DNA of 50,782 bases from Acidobacteriota bacterium (GTDB lineage Bacteria > Acidobacteriota > Terriglobia > Acidiferrales > UBA7541), in the NCBI GenBank assembly GCA_003224525.1, contig QHZB01000185.1:1-50782 (forward strand), in the 5' to 3' direction. The notes beneath the pieces are model-generated. The model was not told the origin of the DNA, made no database searches, and saw only the letters and a program-made list of their open reading frames with translations. Positions 9,827-18,036 of the stretch are shown in pieces (position 1 is the stretch's first letter; each line of letters opens with the position of its first letter). The translations under genes and the position numbers were made by a program.

Positions 9827-9999
9827 AAAGACAAGCTCTTTGGTGGTGAGTCTCCTTACGAATTGCCGAGCGCAGTGCGCGAGCGAGGCCGCAGTCCTGC
9901 CTGGCAGGGCAGGCCTGCTGAGCCGCCGAGGGTCTTGTCATGCAACACCCCACCCACCCCGGGAGGTGAGAACGAACCTGTTTTCACCTCCTTTTTATT
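9827..9999 (+). ncRNA. Candidate structured small RNA, about 170 nt
   Basis: The gap 9687-10179 has no believable gene. The part between the promoter at 9792 and the terminator at 9962-9999 can fold. A closing helix pairs GACAAG (9830-9835) with CTTGTC (9934-9939), and after a small internal loop CTTTGG (9838-9843) pairs with CCGAGG (9926-9931). Inside, CCTGCC (9896-9901) pairs with GGCAGG (9908-9913). A long rod with internal bulges and a terminator recalls 6S-like RNAs, but no conserved motif of a named RNA family is recognised. The rest of the gap, 10000-10128, shows nothing notable. Confidence 0.35.
9962..9999 (+). terminator. Rho-independent terminator
   Basis: An eight-base-pair stem GGAGGTGA (9962-9969) / TCACCTCC (9984-9991) with a 14-base loop, followed directly by TTTTTATTT. 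The orientation is plus strand. It closes the candidate RNA and lies 180 bases before the ABC ATPase gene. Confidence 0.75.
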
Positions 10000-10128
10000 T
10001 GCCCGGACCTTGACGACGAGTTCTGGTTCCAAAATGGAACTGAGTGGGCTTTCGACGGTTCATGGCATCGCAGCGGCCCACTTCTTGGATTCCTTGCTTC
10101 CTTTAACTCCAATATTTTCAATCGGTTC

Positions 10129-10156
10129 TTGCAGGTAATCCCTTCTGAGCTAAAAT
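10129..10156 (+). promoter_or_regulatory. Candidate promoter of the ABC ATPase gene
   Basis: TTGCAG at 10129-10134 and TAAAAT at 10151-10156 with a 16-base spacer resemble sigma70 elements. The start codon of the ABC gene is at 10180, so the leader would be short, about 18 bases. Confidence 0.45.
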
Positions 10157-10179
10157 GGGCTGAGTAACTTCCATCAAAA

Positions 10180-10977
10180 ATGACCGCCTCGGCGCTTCCA
10201 CTCCTCTCCCTGGAACACGTGACCGTCCTGCGCGGCACGCGGGAGCAGCGGCCCGCCCTCGACGACGTCACATTGCAAATCGGGGCCGGCGAACACCTTT
10301 GTATTCTTGGGCCCAACGGATGCGGCAAGTCCACGCTGATCAAGACCATTACCCGGGAGTGCTATCCACTCGCCCGCGAAGGATCTTCCATCTCTATCCT
10401 GGGGCGCGAGAGATGGGATATTTTCGAACTGCGCTCGTTGCTCGGAATTGTATCGCCGGACCTGCTGGCTTCGTGCACCACGGGCGCCACCGGACGGGAT
10501 GTGGTGCTATCTGGGTTCTTCAGCAGCACATGCATCTTTCCACATCAACAACCCGATCCCGGGCATCTTGCTCGCGCCAACGAAACGCTCTCGCGGCTTG
10601 GCATCTCGTATCTGGCCAATCGTCCAGTTGTAGAGATGTCTTCCGGCGAGGCTAAGCGGACGCTGATTGCGCGGGCGCTGGTGCACGAGCCAAGAACTTT
10701 GTTATTTGATGAGCCGAGCAACGCACTGGACATCGGCGCGCAGATGCAGCTCCGTGACGCCATGCGGAAGCTGGCGCGATCCGGCGTCAGCATCTTGCTA
10801 GTCACGCATCATGTTTCAGAAATCATTCCAGAGATCGAGCGCGTGATCCTCTTGCGCGAAGGGCGCGTTCTCGCGGACGGGCCAAAGTGCTTCGTTCTCA
10901 CTGAGGAACATCTTTCGAATTTGTTCGGCGTGGCCGTTCGGCTCGGCCAACAAGACGGCTTCTTCCATCTATATTGA
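10180..10977 (+). CDS. ABC transporter ATP-binding protein (ModF-like)
   Basis: A single nucleotide-binding domain of 265 residues: Walker A LGPNGCGKST near 44-53, the signature MSSGEAKR in place of LSGGQ, Walker B LLFDEPSNALD, and a switch histidine in LLVTHHVSEI. The FELRSLLGIVSPDL segment and PEIERVILLREGRV resemble the ModF/iron-type soluble ATPases rather than typical importers. No permease or binding protein is adjacent, so its transporter partner, if any, is elsewhere. It has its own candidate promoter and stands alone. Confidence 0.85.
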   Translation: MTASALPLLSLEHVTVLRGTREQRPALDDVTLQIGAGEHLCILGPNGCGKSTLIKTITRECYPLAREGSSISILGRERWDIFELRSLLGIVSPDLLASCTTGATGRDVVLSGFFSSTCIFPHQQPDPGHLARANETLSRLGISYLANRPVVEMSSGEAKRTLIARALVHEPRTLLFDEPSNALDIGAQMQLRDAMRKLARSGVSILLVTHHVSEIIPEIERVILLREGRVLADGPKCFVLTEEHLSNLFGVAVRLGQQDGFFHLY

Positions 10978-11036
10978 CGGGTGAACCACCCAAGAGTAAG
11001 AAGACCCATGGCAAAGTAAGGGATTGGAAAGACGCT

Positions 11037-11227
11037 ATGAAGATGCAAGCGAAGATCACCAGCAAAGGCCAAATCACAGTGCCTGTCAAAGTGCGGCGTC
11101 GTTGGGGGTGCGAGCCGGCGATAAGCTTCTCTTCGGGAAGGACGGCGACAATTTCCGCTTTCGGCCGATGAAAACCAAGAGCCCGTTTGCAAAATATCGC
11201 GGCATCGGCATACCAGGATCCAAGTAG
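11037..11227 (+). pseudogene. AbrB/MazE-type antitoxin, frameshifted
   Basis: The frame from ATG 11037 reads MKMQAKITSKGQITVPVKVR, the swapped-hairpin DNA-binding motif of AbrB-family antitoxins. Near 11097 the frame is lost, and the continuation is in a second frame as SLGVRAGDKLLFG and SPFAKYRGIG, with a stop at 11225-11227. A one-base deletion explains this. The tail SPFAKYRGIG is typical of antitoxins paired with PIN toxins, and a PIN-like start follows at 11273. Confidence 0.7.
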
Positions 11228-11272
11228 GCGGGAGGAAAACGATCATCCGCCAGATTCGCAAAATGCGCGCCA

Positions 11273-11341
11273 ATGACAATTTCGATTGACGCCAACAACT
11301 TGGTCGCCTTCGGTAAGGGAAAAGATGCCGTTCCCGTCTAG
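11273..11341 (+). pseudogene. 5' stub of a PIN-domain toxin
   Basis: ATG 11273 begins MTISIDANNLVAF, resembling the first strand and catalytic Asp of VapC toxins (IDANVLVA), and stops after 22 codons at 11339-11341. It follows the broken AbrB antitoxin at the usual distance. Everything after the first strand is missing. The stop overlaps the 3' end of the M20-like gene on the other strand, which may be where the deletion ended. Confidence 0.5.
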
Positions 11342-12957
11342 TTCGCTTGCGCAAGCCCGTACAGAAGCTCGACGAACGAGCGAACGGCGCCGTCCATGCC
11401 GTGGACCTTGGGATTTTTCGATTCGATGACGTAGTACTCGTCGGGAGCATGCGCGCCGCTTCCGTGGCCGAGACCAAACGGGCCCGCCGCCAGGTGGAGC
11501 GGCTCGCCGGTGAACACGTAGCCGGGCCACGAGCCCGCGCTGCGCGGAAGAATGACCGGATCGATTCCGCCTTTGCGATACACCTCGGTCTCAACGTGGA
11601 TGAGCGCGGCATCGGCAGCCGTGCTGTTGGGATCGTATCCTCCGGTCATGCGGACTTCGATGTCACCGAAGCCTTTTTTCGCAAGATGAGCTTTGAGCGC
11701 GGCGAGCGCTTCGGCCGCCGTCATGTCCGGAACAAGGCGCAGGTCGAGCTTGGCCACGGCTTTTCCGGGAAGAATGGTTTTTCCGCCGGGTCCGGTGTAG
11801 CCGCCGACGAGGCCTTCGATGTTCACGGTGGGCCGCGACATCAAGAGTTCCAGGGCCTCGCGCCAGCTTACGTCGTGAACCCAGTGCTCCACGCCAAGAA
11901 GTTTTTTTGCTTCCGCCTCGCTCAAGCGGCGCGCCGCTTCCGCGATCATTTTCTTCTCGGCTTCGGAAATCGGGCGGGCCTTATCGGCAAAGCTTTCGAT
12001 GGCGGGATCGTTGCCGTCGGGCGAGACAAGAGTCGCGAGGGCTTCGACGAGGTGCCACGCGGGACTGTCCAGCCGTGCTTTGTTGCTGGAGTGCACGTCC
12101 TTCCGCGGGCCGCGGCCCCAGTGTTCGCCGCTGGAAATCAGTTCGCATTCGATGACGCCCTTTGCGCCCAGCGTCATAGTAACTTCGCCGTCCAGACCTT
12201 GCGAGGCACTAGGCATGAAAATTCCAAGGCAGTTCTTCAAGGCCGCCATCGCCTCCGGCCGGCGCACAATTTGCGGAAAGTGCGGTGAACCGATTTCCTC
12301 CTCTCCTTCGGCCACGAACACCAAATTTACGGGGAGCTTTTTGCCGGCGCCGTGAATTGCGTGCAGCGCGGCTAGAAACGACGCTTCCGGACCTTTCTGA
12401 TTTACGGCGCCGCGACCCATGACGACTTTTCCCAGGCCGGGTTTATCAACCAGAGCCGCTTCGAATGGCGGCGAAGACCACTCGGCGGGATCTGCCTGCT
12501 TCACGTCGTACATGTAATAAAGGCCGAGGGTTCGCGGAGCGCCGGCATCCAGCGTGGCGAAGATGCCGGGCTGGCCGTCGGTGGGCACTTTCACCGCTTG
12601 CTGGAATCCTGCTTCGCGCAGCATGCGCACGGTCAGCTCGCAGCCCTCGTTCATTCCGCGGTTTTCGGCGGCGATGGACGGCTGGCGGATCCAGTCCTGC
12701 AGACGCTTCACGGATGCGTCGTGGCGCTTTTCGATTTCGGCGCGAATCGCGTCCATGTCGCCGGGATGAGCGGACGCCCAGCGGGGCATCGCCAGAGCTG
12801 CCGCGGCAGCAGCGGCTCCCTGGAGGAAGGCACGGCGGTCTGCTGACGGAAAGTTCTCAGCGGAAGGCGCGTCGTTAGTCGTGGTCGCGCATTTTTCCTC
12901 GGCGCGATTCTTTGCCCGCTCGCCCCTGCTGTCCTCGAAGTGAGAGGAATTTGACAT
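11338..12957 (-). CDS. Tat-exported M20-family peptidase-like protein
   Basis: 539 residues. After about 40 N-terminal residues a twin-arginine signal appears (DRRAFLQGAAAAAAALAMP, cut near WASA), so the protein is exported folded. The body matches M20/ArgE/DapE-type peptidases: WSSPPFEAAL, MGRGAVNQKG, AEGEEEIGSPH and a C-terminal GSGAHAPDEYY. The usual GHYDV is YMYDV and the usual bridging Asp in GRGxxDxKG is Asn, so two metal ligands are replaced while the Glu pair and late His remain. The start is ATG 12957 with AGGAGG upstream; GTG 12960 is also possible. Confidence 0.85.
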   Translation of the reverse strand: MSNSSHFEDSRGERAKNRAEEKCATTTNDAPSAENFPSADRRAFLQGAAAAAAALAMPRWASAHPGDMDAIRAEIEKRHDASVKRLQDWIRQPSIAAENRGMNEGCELTVRMLREAGFQQAVKVPTDGQPGIFATLDAGAPRTLGLYYMYDVKQADPAEWSSPPFEAALVDKPGLGKVVMGRGAVNQKGPEASFLAALHAIHGAGKKLPVNLVFVAEGEEEIGSPHFPQIVRRPEAMAALKNCLGIFMPSASQGLDGEVTMTLGAKGVIECELISSGEHWGRGPRKDVHSSNKARLDSPAWHLVEALATLVSPDGNDPAIESFADKARPISEAEKKMIAEAARRLSEAEAKKLLGVEHWVHDVSWREALELLMSRPTVNIEGLVGGYTGPGGKTILPGKAVAKLDLRLVPDMTAAEALAALKAHLAKKGFGDIEVRMTGGYDPNSTAADAALIHVETEVYRKGGIDPVILPRSAGSWPGYVFTGEPLHLAAGPFGLGHGSGAHAPDEYYVIESKNPKVHGMDGAVRSFVELLYGLAQAN

Positions 12958-13034
12958 CACTGCCTCCTGTTGCGCGTTAAGTGGAATGATTCACTGTGCG
13001 GCCATTTCAACGCGGCAGAGTACACCTTTTGGAT

Positions 13035-14141
13035 TTAGTGGGCAATGGCGGAGGCGGCGGGCTGCTGGCGACCATGCGGCTTGCGGTAATGAATTTCGTA
13101 TCCGTAGCGATTGAGGAAGCGCGCGATGGTGCCGTTGGGTCCCACCGCCCACCCGGTCCAGATGTCCAGGAGAGCTGCGGCATTGAGATTCAGCGAATCC
13201 GTGCGCTTCCAGTGAACGCCGAAATCATCGCTAATGTCTTCGCCGGTGGGTCCGACGACCACCCACCGCCCATCATTGATGTGAGCCACAGCAGAGCGGT
13301 AGCCACCGGGCTGCTGCGCGGCGAGTTGCCAGGTCTTGCCTTCGTCGAGGGAATACGCAGCAACGCCCGACGTGCGCTTGGGATCCTGATAGTCGCCCCC
13401 GACAACAGCGATGGTCTTTTCGTTCGCGCGAACGATGGAAAAGATTCCAGAGGAGGCGTTGCCGTGGGTGATGGGTGTTTCCGCGACGCTCCAGGTGCGC
13501 CCCGAGTCAGAGGAGTGAAAGACACGGGCGGCCGGGCCGCCGGTGCCGAAAAAAATGTCGGCGCCGGAGAGCGCTAGGCAAGTATTGCTGGCGGCAAACG
13601 CGCCTTCACTGGGCAGCGCCGCGGGCATATTGCTGCTGGAGAGCGGATTCCAGAGCTGGCCGTCCGTTGTGTTCAGTAAGAGGAATTTCCCATCGATGGG
13701 ATCGCTGAGCGCAAAACAGTGCGTTTCTGAGAGGCAGGCGATGGAGTCGAGAAAGAATTCCTTGCGTTTGTCCGTGTATTGCAAAGTCCAGGTTTCGCCG
13801 CCGTCGGCCGTTTTGTAGATGCGCGATTTTTCGCCTTCGCCGCTGGACATGACGTAGGCAGTGGAAGCGTTGAACGCCACGATGCCGCGAAAGTCGAGCG
13901 CGTCGCCGCCAGCCACGTGCAGGCGTTTCCACGTCGTACCTTCGTCGATAGATTTCAGAATCGCGCCGTTCGAACCGGACGCCCAAACGACCGGCGCAGG
14001 TACGCTTTTTGCGTTCGGCGCATAGGCCAGGCTCACGCCGCGCAAATTCGTATCGAGTCCGTTCGCCTGAACCTTCCACCACTGAACCTCGGCAGGAATA
14101 GTGACGAGCATCAAGAGCAAGAGTATGCGCATAGCGCGCAT
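13035..14141 (-). CDS. Secreted YCF48/BNR-repeat beta-propeller protein
   Basis: 368 residues from ATG 14141. RILLLLMLVTIPAEVQ is a signal peptide. The mature part is built of repeated bladed units with Asp-box-like motifs: DEGTTWKRL, DGGETWTLQ, SDSGRTWSV and DEGKTWQLA. This is the sialidase/YCF48-type propeller fold found in photosystem-stability-like and exo-glycosidase-like proteins. No catalytic residues of a sialidase can be assigned. It probably binds a ligand or scaffolds in the periplasm. It lies downstream of nothing obvious and is divergent from the aldolase gene. Confidence 0.75.
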   Translation of the reverse strand: MRAMRILLLLMLVTIPAEVQWWKVQANGLDTNLRGVSLAYAPNAKSVPAPVVWASGSNGAILKSIDEGTTWKRLHVAGGDALDFRGIVAFNASTAYVMSSGEGEKSRIYKTADGGETWTLQYTDKRKEFFLDSIACLSETHCFALSDPIDGKFLLLNTTDGQLWNPLSSSNMPAALPSEGAFAASNTCLALSGADIFFGTGGPAARVFHSSDSGRTWSVAETPITHGNASSGIFSIVRANEKTIAVVGGDYQDPKRTSGVAAYSLDEGKTWQLAAQQPGGYRSAVAHINDGRWVVVGPTGEDISDDFGVHWKRTDSLNLNAAALLDIWTGWAVGPNGTIARFLNRYGYEIHYRKPHGRQQPAASAIAH

Positions 14142-14282
14142 TCTAGCAGGAGGCGGTACTTCCTGAACGAAGTGCGGTCCATTTCCGGAGTTCCCTGTAT
14201 TTGCTCGGAATAATTTCCAATCCAGGATTGTGCCAACGGCCATAGCTAACTTCTACATGGCGGCGAGTCCTAAACGAAACAT

Positions 14283-14311
14283 TTGTTTCTGGCACTCCGC
14301 TGGCTTAGACT
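14283..14311 (+). promoter_or_regulatory. Candidate promoter of the aldolase-PQQ module
   Basis: TTGTTT (14283-14288), 17 bases, TAGACT (14306-14311), 29 bases before the start of the DapA-like gene. Each box has only three or four consensus matches, so this is a weak call based on spacing and position. Confidence 0.3.
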
Positions 14312-14340
14312 TTCGCGGGCTTCTTACCAGGGAGGGAATC

Positions 14341-15348
14341 ATGCAAACCACGAGAAGAACTTTTCTGGGTGCCGTCGGAGCGACCGCCGCGCTGGGAGTT
14401 GCCGGCGGCGCAAGAATTCCGGAAGCGCTGGTGGCCGAGCCACGCGTAGCAAATGTTCCCGCCGCATCGGGCGAAAAGGTTTTGTTCTGGGTCGCGGCCT
14501 CGACGCCTTGTAACAAGAATCTGAAATTCGATGAAGAACTGTACAAGGATCTGCTCGCCTACTTGAAATCGAGCGGCGCCGACGGCGTAGTCGTCCTCGG
14601 AACGACCGGCGAATTCCCCTCCTTCTCGGTGGCCGAACGAAAGAAAGTAGCCGAGACCGCCTTCAAGCACAGAAACGGCTTGAACATTATCGTATCCCCG
14701 GGTACCGCGAATTTTCCCGAGACGCTGGAACTCTCTCAACATGCGGAAGCCAATGGTGCGGACGGCCTGCTCGTGGTGCCGCCGTTTTATTACAAGCATC
14801 CGCGGCTGGATGGATTGACGAAATATTTTTCGATGCTTTTCGAGCAAGTAAAAATTCCCATCAATCTTTACCACATTCCGTTTGCCACAGGCGTGCCCAT
14901 CAGTCATGAATTGTTGCAGGCCATGGAGAAATATCCGAACCTTGCGGGGATCAAGGATTCCGCAAGCGATCCCACGGTCTATCAGCAATTCGTCGCGGAG
15001 TTCCCGAAGCTGAACATGCGTACCGGCACAACGGAGAATCTGAAGTACGCGCTGGACCACAACATGGGCGCTATCCTCGCCGAAGGCAACAACTTCACGA
15101 AACAGATCGCCTCGGTATTCGCCGCGAAGCGCTCCGGCAAGGACCTCAGCGAATCCATCGCCAAGCTGGAAGCCGCGATGAAACTGCTGCGCGAGGGCGG
15201 CGTCGATGAATATGGCCCCATGAAGTACGCTCTCAGTTTGCAAATGGGGACGCGGCAGTTTTATCAGCGGCCGCCGAACTCCGACGTGACGGACGAGCAA
15301 AAAGCAAAAATCAAGCAGGCGGTGGAACAAATCAAGCAGATGGGATAA
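14341..15348 (+). CDS. Tat-exported DapA-family aldolase/lyase
   Basis: 335 residues with ATG 14341 after GGGAGGG. The N-terminus is a clear twin-arginine signal, TTRRTFLGAVGATAALGVAGG. The mature domain is a class I (Schiff-base) aldolase of the dihydrodipicolinate synthase family: VVLGTTGEFPSFS, VVPPFYY, NLYHIP with the catalytic Tyr, and AGIKDSASD with the Schiff-base Lys. DapA relatives are normally cytoplasmic, so an exported one suggests a periplasmic 2-keto-acid aldolase or lyase rather than lysine synthesis. It is followed 40 bases later by the PQQ dehydrogenase on the same strand. Confidence 0.88.
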   Translation: MQTTRRTFLGAVGATAALGVAGGARIPEALVAEPRVANVPAASGEKVLFWVAASTPCNKNLKFDEELYKDLLAYLKSSGADGVVVLGTTGEFPSFSVAERKKVAETAFKHRNGLNIIVSPGTANFPETLELSQHAEANGADGLLVVPPFYYKHPRLDGLTKYFSMLFEQVKIPINLYHIPFATGVPISHELLQAMEKYPNLAGIKDSASDPTVYQQFVAEFPKLNMRTGTTENLKYALDHNMGAILAEGNNFTKQIASVFAAKRSGKDLSESIAKLEAAMKLLREGGVDEYGPMKYALSLQMGTRQFYQRPPNSDVTDEQKAKIKQAVEQIKQMG

Positions 15349-15388
15349 GCGGATAACGACAGGCGAGAAACTCAGCGGAGGAGCGAAG

Positions 15389-17458
15389 ATGCGCGAGAGG
15401 AAACCAAAGCGCCTAGACGTTTTGTTGTTCTTGTTTCTTGCAGGATTCCTGTGCTGGCCTGTGGTTGCATCCGCTCAGTTTCATCCGAAGGACACGGAGT
15501 GGCCGTCCTACGCCGCCGATCTTGCGGGGACTCGATACCGGCCGCTGGACCAGATCAACGCCGCCAACTTCAGCGACTTGGAAATCGCCTGGCGCATCAA
15601 GACGGACAACTTCGGTGACCGGCCGGAGTACAAGCTCGAAGGTACGCCGCTCATGGTGAACGGCGTTTTGTACGCGACGGCGGGGTCGCGGCGAGCGGTG
15701 ATTGCGCTGGATCCGGCCACCGGAGAATTGCTCTGGATCCACGGCGAGCATGAGGGAAAACGCGGCGGCGCCGCTCCTCGCCAGCTTTCCGGCCGCGGGC
15801 TGGCTTATTGGTCCGATGGCAAAGAAGAGCGAATCCTGTATGTGACGCCGGGGTTTCGGCTCATTTGCCTGGATGCGAAGACTGGCGTTCGAATTCCTTC
15901 TTTTGGAAACACTGGCGAAGTGGATTTGAAACTGAATGACGATCAGGACATTTTCCCGGATTTGATCACCGGCGAAATCGGCATCCAGTCCGCGCCGGTG
16001 GTGGCGAAGGACACGGTGATTATCGGCGCGGCTTTCCGCGAAGGGATGACGCCGAAGAGCATGCGCAACAATAAGGGATACGTGCGTGGATTCGACGTTC
16101 GAACCGGCAAGCGGCTCTGGATTTTCCATACCATCCCGAAGAAGGGCGAGTTTGGCTACGACACGTGGGAAAAGAGTTCGGCGGAATATACGGGCAACAC
16201 CGGTGTGTGGACACAAATCACCGTGGACGAACAACTCGGCCTGGTCTATCTGCCGGTGGAATCACCGACCAGCGATTTTTACGGCGGGCACCGGCCGGGC
16301 AATAATTTGTTCGGCGAGACGCTGGTTTGTGTGGATTTGAAAACCGGTGAGCGCAAGTGGCACTTTCAATTGGTGCACCACCCTTTGTGGGACATGGATA
16401 TTTCCTCCGCGCCTATTCTTGCGGACATCACCGTCGACGGAAAACCCGTCAAGGCCGTGGCCCAGCCGTCGAAGCAAGGATTTCTTTACGTCTTCGATCG
16501 CGCGACCGGCAAACCTATCTGGCCGATTCCTGAGCGGCCAGTGGAAGTCGGCAACGTGCCGGGCGAGTGGTATTCGCCCACGCAGCCGATTCCGTCGAAA
16601 CCTGCGGCCTACAGCCGCAATGGCGTTTCCATCGACGACTTGATCGACTTCACGCCTGCACTTCGCGAACAGGCAACAGAGATTGCCTCAAAGTTTCACC
16701 TCGGGCCGGTGTACACCCCTCCGACCATGAGCAAACTGGAAGGTCCGCTCGGCACGCTCACGATGGGGACTGCCTCCGGCGGGACGAACTGGCCAGGCGG
16801 ATCTTACGATCCGGAAACTCACAACGTTTATGTCTACGCTTGCAACTCCTGCATCGAGCCGATCGGACTCGTGCCGGCGCCCAAAGAAGTCTCCGACATC
16901 AACTACGTCGCGGGTACCGCCGGAAGAACGGTTGAAATCCTTCATGGTCCAGGTGAAAACGCCGGAGCTGATTCTCCCAAGCCTCCAAGAAGACCTGCTG
17001 GCGGCGGCTTTGTGCGCTTGGATGTCGATGGTTTGCCGCTGGTCAAACCTCCGTACGGAACAATAACGGCGATCAATCTCGATAAAGGTGAGTTCGTCTG
17101 GCAGATCGCACACGGCGAAACGCCGGATGTCGTTCGCAACTACGAGGCTCTCAAAGGCCTGAACATCGCGCGCACCGGGCAGGAGACGTACAACATCGGC
17201 ACGCTGGTGACCAAGACGCTGGTCATCGCGGGGGAAGGGCATGTGACGACGACTGCGGATCATCCGCGCGGCGCGATGTTGCGCGCCTACGATAAGGCCA
17301 CCGGCAAAGAGGTCGGCGCGGTCTACATGCCGGCTCCGCAGACCGGATCGCCGATGACCTACATGGTGAACGGAAAACAGTACATCGTTGTTGCCGTCAG
17401 CGGAGGGCCTTACTCGGGCGAGTACATTGCCTACGCGCTGCCATCGACGGGGGAGTGA
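15389..17458 (+). CDS. Periplasmic PQQ-dependent dehydrogenase (glucose-dehydrogenase-like)
   Basis: 689 residues with a signal peptide (LLFLFLAGFLCWPVVASAQ). The rest is an eight-bladed quinoprotein propeller: repeated ALDPATGELLW, CLDAKTG, FDVRTGKRLW and CVDLKTGERKW units, HHPLWDMDISSAPIL, and SKQGFLYVFDRATGKP followed by IPERPV. These last segments are typical of membrane glucose dehydrogenase, but the five N-terminal membrane helices of that enzyme are absent, so this form is soluble. It would oxidise a sugar or alcohol and hand electrons to the cytochrome c encoded next. Confidence 0.92.
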   Translation: MRERKPKRLDVLLFLFLAGFLCWPVVASAQFHPKDTEWPSYAADLAGTRYRPLDQINAANFSDLEIAWRIKTDNFGDRPEYKLEGTPLMVNGVLYATAGSRRAVIALDPATGELLWIHGEHEGKRGGAAPRQLSGRGLAYWSDGKEERILYVTPGFRLICLDAKTGVRIPSFGNTGEVDLKLNDDQDIFPDLITGEIGIQSAPVVAKDTVIIGAAFREGMTPKSMRNNKGYVRGFDVRTGKRLWIFHTIPKKGEFGYDTWEKSSAEYTGNTGVWTQITVDEQLGLVYLPVESPTSDFYGGHRPGNNLFGETLVCVDLKTGERKWHFQLVHHPLWDMDISSAPILADITVDGKPVKAVAQPSKQGFLYVFDRATGKPIWPIPERPVEVGNVPGEWYSPTQPIPSKPAAYSRNGVSIDDLIDFTPALREQATEIASKFHLGPVYTPPTMSKLEGPLGTLTMGTASGGTNWPGGSYDPETHNVYVYACNSCIEPIGLVPAPKEVSDINYVAGTAGRTVEILHGPGENAGADSPKPPRRPAGGGFVRLDVDGLPLVKPPYGTITAINLDKGEFVWQIAHGETPDVVRNYEALKGLNIARTGQETYNIGTLVTKTLVIAGEGHVTTTADHPRGAMLRAYDKATGKEVGAVYMPAPQTGSPMTYMVNGKQYIVVAVSGGPYSGEYIAYALPSTGE

Positions 17459-17511
17459 ACGCGCTGCCGCGCGGCCGTTCCATCGGATGGGAAAGCGATG
17501 ACGACTCGGAG

Positions 17512-17961
17512 ATGAGAAACGCAGCGGCAATAGTTGGTTTACTTGTGATCACTTCGCCGCTTTGCCTGCTTCGAGCGCAAGCACCAGCGGCGGAGTCGCG
17601 CTCCGTGTGGGACGGCGTGTACACCGAGGACCAGGCCAAGCGCGGGGAGCCGATTTACCACAAGGAATGCGCGACTTGCCACGGCGACATGCTCACCGGA
17701 GGTGAATCCGCGCCCCCGCTGACAGGCGGAGCATTCCTCGCGAATTGGAGCGGCCTCACGATGGGTGACTTGTTCGACAGAATTCGCAAGACCATGCCTC
17801 AGAGCGCTCCGGGACGCCTCACCCGGCAACAAGACGCGGACATTCTGGCCTTCATGCTGAGTGTTAACAAGTTTCCGGCCGGAAAAACGGAGCTCTACCG
17901 GCAGTTGGAGATGCTCAAAGAAATTCGCTTCGAATCGGCGAAGCCGGCTCCCAAGAAATAG
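17512..17961 (+). CDS. Exported cytochrome c, single haem
   Basis: 149 residues. A signal peptide (AAAIVGLLVITSPLCLLRAQA) is followed by a class I cytochrome c with the haem motif CATCH and a distal Met in the KTMPQSAPG region. The start at ATG 17512 puts the signal peptide at the N-terminus; a GTG at 17455 overlapping the previous stop by GTGA is an alternative and would imply coupling. Its position right after the PQQ dehydrogenase makes it the probable electron acceptor. Confidence 0.9.
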   Translation: MRNAAAIVGLLVITSPLCLLRAQAPAAESRSVWDGVYTEDQAKRGEPIYHKECATCHGDMLTGGESAPPLTGGAFLANWSGLTMGDLFDRIRKTMPQSAPGRLTRQQDADILAFMLSVNKFPAGKTELYRQLEMLKEIRFESAKPAPKK

Positions 17962-18036
17962 CGAGAATGAAAATTTGGACTCGAACGTATCAACACAAAC
18001 TCGGTTTTCGAGATTTCACGCACGGAGGATTGCTTT

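Noticed and set aside
9866-9886. GCGCAGTGCGC palindrome as a further copy of the small repeat family.
   Set aside because: The centre is one base rather than three and the GCCA flank is missing; probably part of the structured RNA.
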